Below are positions 61,930-64,000 of a DNA stretch of 64,000 nucleotides, piece after piece. Location of the stretch: NCBI RefSeq assembly GCF_026712205.1, contig NZ_JAPPUW010000014.1, forward strand, positions 106,062-170,061, in the 5' to 3' direction. The notes beneath the pieces are model-generated. The model had not been told where the DNA came from. It searched no databases and was given only the letters and a program-made list of their open reading frames with translations. Position 1 is the stretch's first letter; each line of letters starts with the position of its first letter. Source of the stretch: Pelomonas aquatica (GTDB lineage Bacteria; Pseudomonadota; Gammaproteobacteria; Burkholderiales; Burkholderiaceae_C). The translations under genes and the position numbers were made by a program.

Positions 61930-63129
61930 ATGCGCATCCTCACGCGCCGCTTTGCCCTCGCCGCCGCCACGCTGTCGCTCGCCCTGCCCAGCCTGACCCT
62001 GGCCGCCGGCAACGAAATCCGCATCGCCCACGTCTACAGCAAGACCGGCCCGCTGGAGGCCTATGGCAAGCAGACGCAGACCGGCTTCATGATGGGCCTG
62101 GACTACGCCACCGGCGGCACGATGAGCGTGGCCGGCAGGAAGCTCGTCGTCATCGAGAAGGACGACCAGGGCAAGCCCGACGTGGGCAAGAGCCTGCTGG
62201 CCGCGGCCTATGGCGACGACAAGGCCGACATCGTTGTCGGCCCCACGTCCTCGGGCGTGGCTCTGGCCATGCTGCCGGTGGCCGAGGAGTACAAGAAGAT
62301 CCTGCTCGTCGAGCCCGCTGTGGCCGACTCAATCACCGGCGACAAGTGGAACAAATACATCTTCCGCACCGGCCGCAACTCGTCGCAGGACGCCATCGGC
62401 AACGCGGTGGCCTCGGACATCGCCGGCCTGAACATTGGCGTGCTGGCCCAGGACTACGCCTTCGGCCGCGATGCCGTGAAGGCCTACAAGGAGGCGCTGA
62501 AGAAGGCCAGGATCGTCCACGAGGAATACCTGCCGACGCAGACGACCGACTTCACCGCGGGCATCCAGCGCCTCGTCGACGCGCTGAAGGACAAGCCCGG
62601 CCCCAAGGTCATCGCCGTCGTGTGGGCGGGTGCCACCACGCCCTTCCCGGCGCTGGCCGCACTGGACCTGCAGAAGCGCTACGGCATCGCCGTCGGCTCG
62701 GGCGGCAACATCCTGCCGGCCATGGCCGCCTACAAGCAGTTCCCCGGCATGGAAGGCGCGACCTACTACTACTTCGGCATCCCGAAGAACCCGGTCAACG
62801 AATGGCTGGTGGCCAACCACTACAAGCAGTTCAAGGCCCCGCCCGACTTCTTCACGGCCGGCGGCATGAGCGCGGCCATCGCCCTGGTCGAGGCGTTGAA
62901 GAAGACCGGCGGCGACACGGCCACCAGCAAGCTCATCAAGACCATGGAGGGCATGAGCTTCGAGACGCCCAAGGGCAAGATGACCTTCCGCGCCGAAGAC
63001 CATCAGGCCATGCAGTCCATGTACCACTTCAGGATCAAGGTGGACCCGGCCTTCCCCTGGGGCGTGCCGGAGCTGGTCCGGGAGATCAAGCCCGAAGAGG
63101 TGAACGTGCCCATCCGCAACAAGCGTTGA
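61930..63129 (+). CDS. ABC transporter substrate-binding protein, LivJ/urea-amide type
   Basis: 399 residues. AGGAG ribosome site 8 bases upstream and a signal peptide (RRFALAAATLSLALPSLTLAAGN) fix the start. Type I periplasmic-binding fold of the branched-chain amino acid family: IRIAHVYSKTGPLEAYGKQTQTGFMMGLDYA, DIVVGPTSSGVALAMLPVAEEY, GRNSSQDAIGNAVA, GVLAQDYAFGRDAVKAY. This family also binds aromatic acids, amides and urea. Ligand unknown; sigma-54 control suggests a nitrogen or aromatic carbon source. First gene of the operon. Confidence 0.92.
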   Translation: MRILTRRFALAAATLSLALPSLTLAAGNEIRIAHVYSKTGPLEAYGKQTQTGFMMGLDYATGGTMSVAGRKLVVIEKDDQGKPDVGKSLLAAAYGDDKADIVVGPTSSGVALAMLPVAEEYKKILLVEPAVADSITGDKWNKYIFRTGRNSSQDAIGNAVASDIAGLNIGVLAQDYAFGRDAVKAYKEALKKARIVHEEYLPTQTTDFTAGIQRLVDALKDKPGPKVIAVVWAGATTPFPALAALDLQKRYGIAVGSGGNILPAMAAYKQFPGMEGATYYYFGIPKNPVNEWLVANHYKQFKAPPDFFTAGGMSAAIALVEALKKTGGDTATSKLIKTMEGMSFETPKGKMTFRAEDHQAMQSMYHFRIKVDPAFPWGVPELVREIKPEEVNVPIRNKR

Positions 63130-63142
63130 GCGCGGACGGCCC

Positions 63143-63886
63143 GTGCTCGAAACCAAGAACCTGACGATCCGCTTTGGCGGACACGTCGCCGTCGACGGCG
63201 TGAGCTGCGCCTTCCAGCCCGGCACGCTGACGGCCATCGTCGGCCCCAACGGCGCGGGCAAGACGACCTACTTCAACCTGATCTCGGGCCAGCTGCCGGC
63301 GACGAGCGGCGAGGTCTGGCTGGACGGCGAGAACCTGACCGGCCAGCCCGCCCCGGCGCGCACGCGCCGCGGCCTGGGCCGGGCCTTCCAGCTGACGCAG
63401 CTGTTCGCCCACCTGACCGTGCTGGAGAACGTGCGTCTGGCCGTCCAGGCGCGGCAAGGCAAGGGCTTGGCGATGCTGTCGGTCTGGCTGTCCCACCGCG
63501 AGCTCATAGCCGAGGCCGAGGCCATCCTGAAACGCGTGCGGCTCGACCCGCGCAGCAGCGATCTCGCCGCCAGCCTGCCGCATGGCGACCAGCGCAAGCT
63601 GGAGGTCGCGATGCTGATCGCGCTCGACCCCAAGGTCTATCTTTTCGACGAGCCGACCGCCGGCATGAGCGTGGACGAGGTGCCGGTCGTGCTGGACCTG
63701 ATCCGCGCGTTGAAGGCCGAGAAGAAGCACACGCTGCTGCTGGTGGAGCACAAGATGGACGTCGTCCGCGAGCTGGCCGACCGCATCATCGTGCTGCACC
63801 AGGGCAGGCTGGTGGCCGACGGCGACCCGGCCACGGTGATCGCCTCGCCCATCGTGCAAGAGGCCTACCTCGGGGTTGCCGCATGA
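63143..63886 (+). CDS. LivG-type ABC transporter ATPase
   Basis: 247 residues from a GTG start. Walker A GPNGAGKTTYF, Q-loop FQLTQLF, the LSGGQ-equivalent LPHGDQRKLEVAM (LivG-like variant), Walker B VYLFDEPTAGMS, and the H-loop LLLVEHKMDVV. It follows the binding protein by 13 bases. Permease and LivF-type genes should follow, but an IS element end begins directly after the stop, so the operon appears interrupted. Confidence 0.93.
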   Translation: MLETKNLTIRFGGHVAVDGVSCAFQPGTLTAIVGPNGAGKTTYFNLISGQLPATSGEVWLDGENLTGQPAPARTRRGLGRAFQLTQLFAHLTVLENVRLAVQARQGKGLAMLSVWLSHRELIAEAEAILKRVRLDPRSSDLAASLPHGDQRKLEVAMLIALDPKVYLFDEPTAGMSVDEVPVVLDLIRALKAEKKHTLLLVEHKMDVVRELADRIIVLHQGRLVADGDPATVIASPIVQEAYLGVAA

Positions 63887-63897
63887 GACATCCAGTG

Positions 63898-64000
63898 TCA
63901 ACCCCCGCCAGAAGAAGTGGCTTTGAGGGCGGACAGATGAAGGCTGGCGTCGTAAGTCTTGCGATCGGTCCAGGCGCGCCAGAGCACGCGCAACCAGGCC
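63898..64000 (-). mobile_element. IS110-like transposase, C-terminal end only (runs off window)
   Basis: On the minus strand a frame enters from beyond 64000 and stops at 63898. Its last 33 residues include WLRVLWRAWTDRKTYD and a short tail. R-V-WR-W-D---YD is the typical C-terminus of IS110-family transposases. No gene start is visible because the window ends. The left end of the element must lie between about 63884 and 63897. IS110 elements lack clear terminal repeats, so the exact boundary cannot be set. Confidence 0.7.

Noticed and set aside
63883..64000. Plus-strand frame starting at ATGA after the LivG gene
   Set aside because: It stays open to the window end, but the opposite strand reads as an IS110 transposase C-terminus. 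The plus-strand product has no LivF-like motif.

Overview
This window is GC-rich (roughly 70% by eye) and densely packed with genes. Many neighbours overlap by the four bases ATGA, and there are few spacers. Gene content and protein style (GTP-type PEP carboxykinase, Gcr-type 'site-specific recombinase' membrane protein, panB/panC pair next to OxyR, PEP-CTERM protein, many TonB and ABC genes) point to a betaproteobacterium of the order Burkholderiales, probably the Roseateles/Rubrivivax/Leptothrix group. This placement is inference from gene content. I saw no rRNA, tRNA or CRISPR array.

Layout. 1-8698: the tail of a molybdenum-hydroxylase FAD subunit, small conserved genes, mltA, a 35-codon gene squeezed between mltA and the Gcr gene, apaG, tag, rpe, a low-molecular-weight tyrosine phosphatase, and the pseudouridine catabolism pair psuK-psuG. 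9085-11029: pckG with a clear terminator. 11142-17269: a probable trehalose uptake locus, with two LacI-type operators, a TonB receptor, a ~510-bp non-coding element bounded by inverted repeats, an MFS transporter and a cytoplasmic trehalase. 17327-20600: a CPBP/CAAX-type membrane protease, an MFS-acyltransferase fusion and a membrane protein. 20597-28156 (minus strand): queA-tgt followed by a type III restriction-modification operon. In that operon an HepT-like HEPN gene lies between mod and res, and its MNT nucleotidyltransferase partner is fused to the N-terminus of Res. This is the most unusual system in the window.

28217-40400: an FNR-type box before a small stress-type gene, a periplasmic binding protein, an ECF sigma/anti-sigma pair, a COG4315 lipoprotein, recG, a phosphofructokinase, a LytS/LytTR two-component pair, an alpha/beta hydrolase, a lipoprotein cyclophilin, and panB-panC. 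40603-49936: an oxidative-stress neighbourhood (oxyR, katG, dps) with a large lipoprotein, a chemoreceptor, a leftover dps 3' fragment and a DJ-1/PfpI protein. 50004-56725: a PEP-CTERM protein, prfC and a 1371-residue membrane protein.

56768-63886: a probable sigma-54 regulon. A lactonase/methyl-parathion-hydrolase-family enzyme lies divergent to a TonB receptor that has a -24/-12 promoter. A PAS-AAA+-Fis activator with the motif GAYTGA follows. Then comes an ABC importer operon (binding protein, LivG-like ATPase) with a near-perfect -24/-12 promoter. The operon is cut at 63.9 kb by the end of an IS110-like element that runs off the window.

A dispersed repeat occurs four times (691, 30869, 40412 and 46684). 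It has a constant block, a hairpin whose arms differ between copies, and a second GC-rich block. Three copies lie at or between gene ends, and one is in the panB leader.
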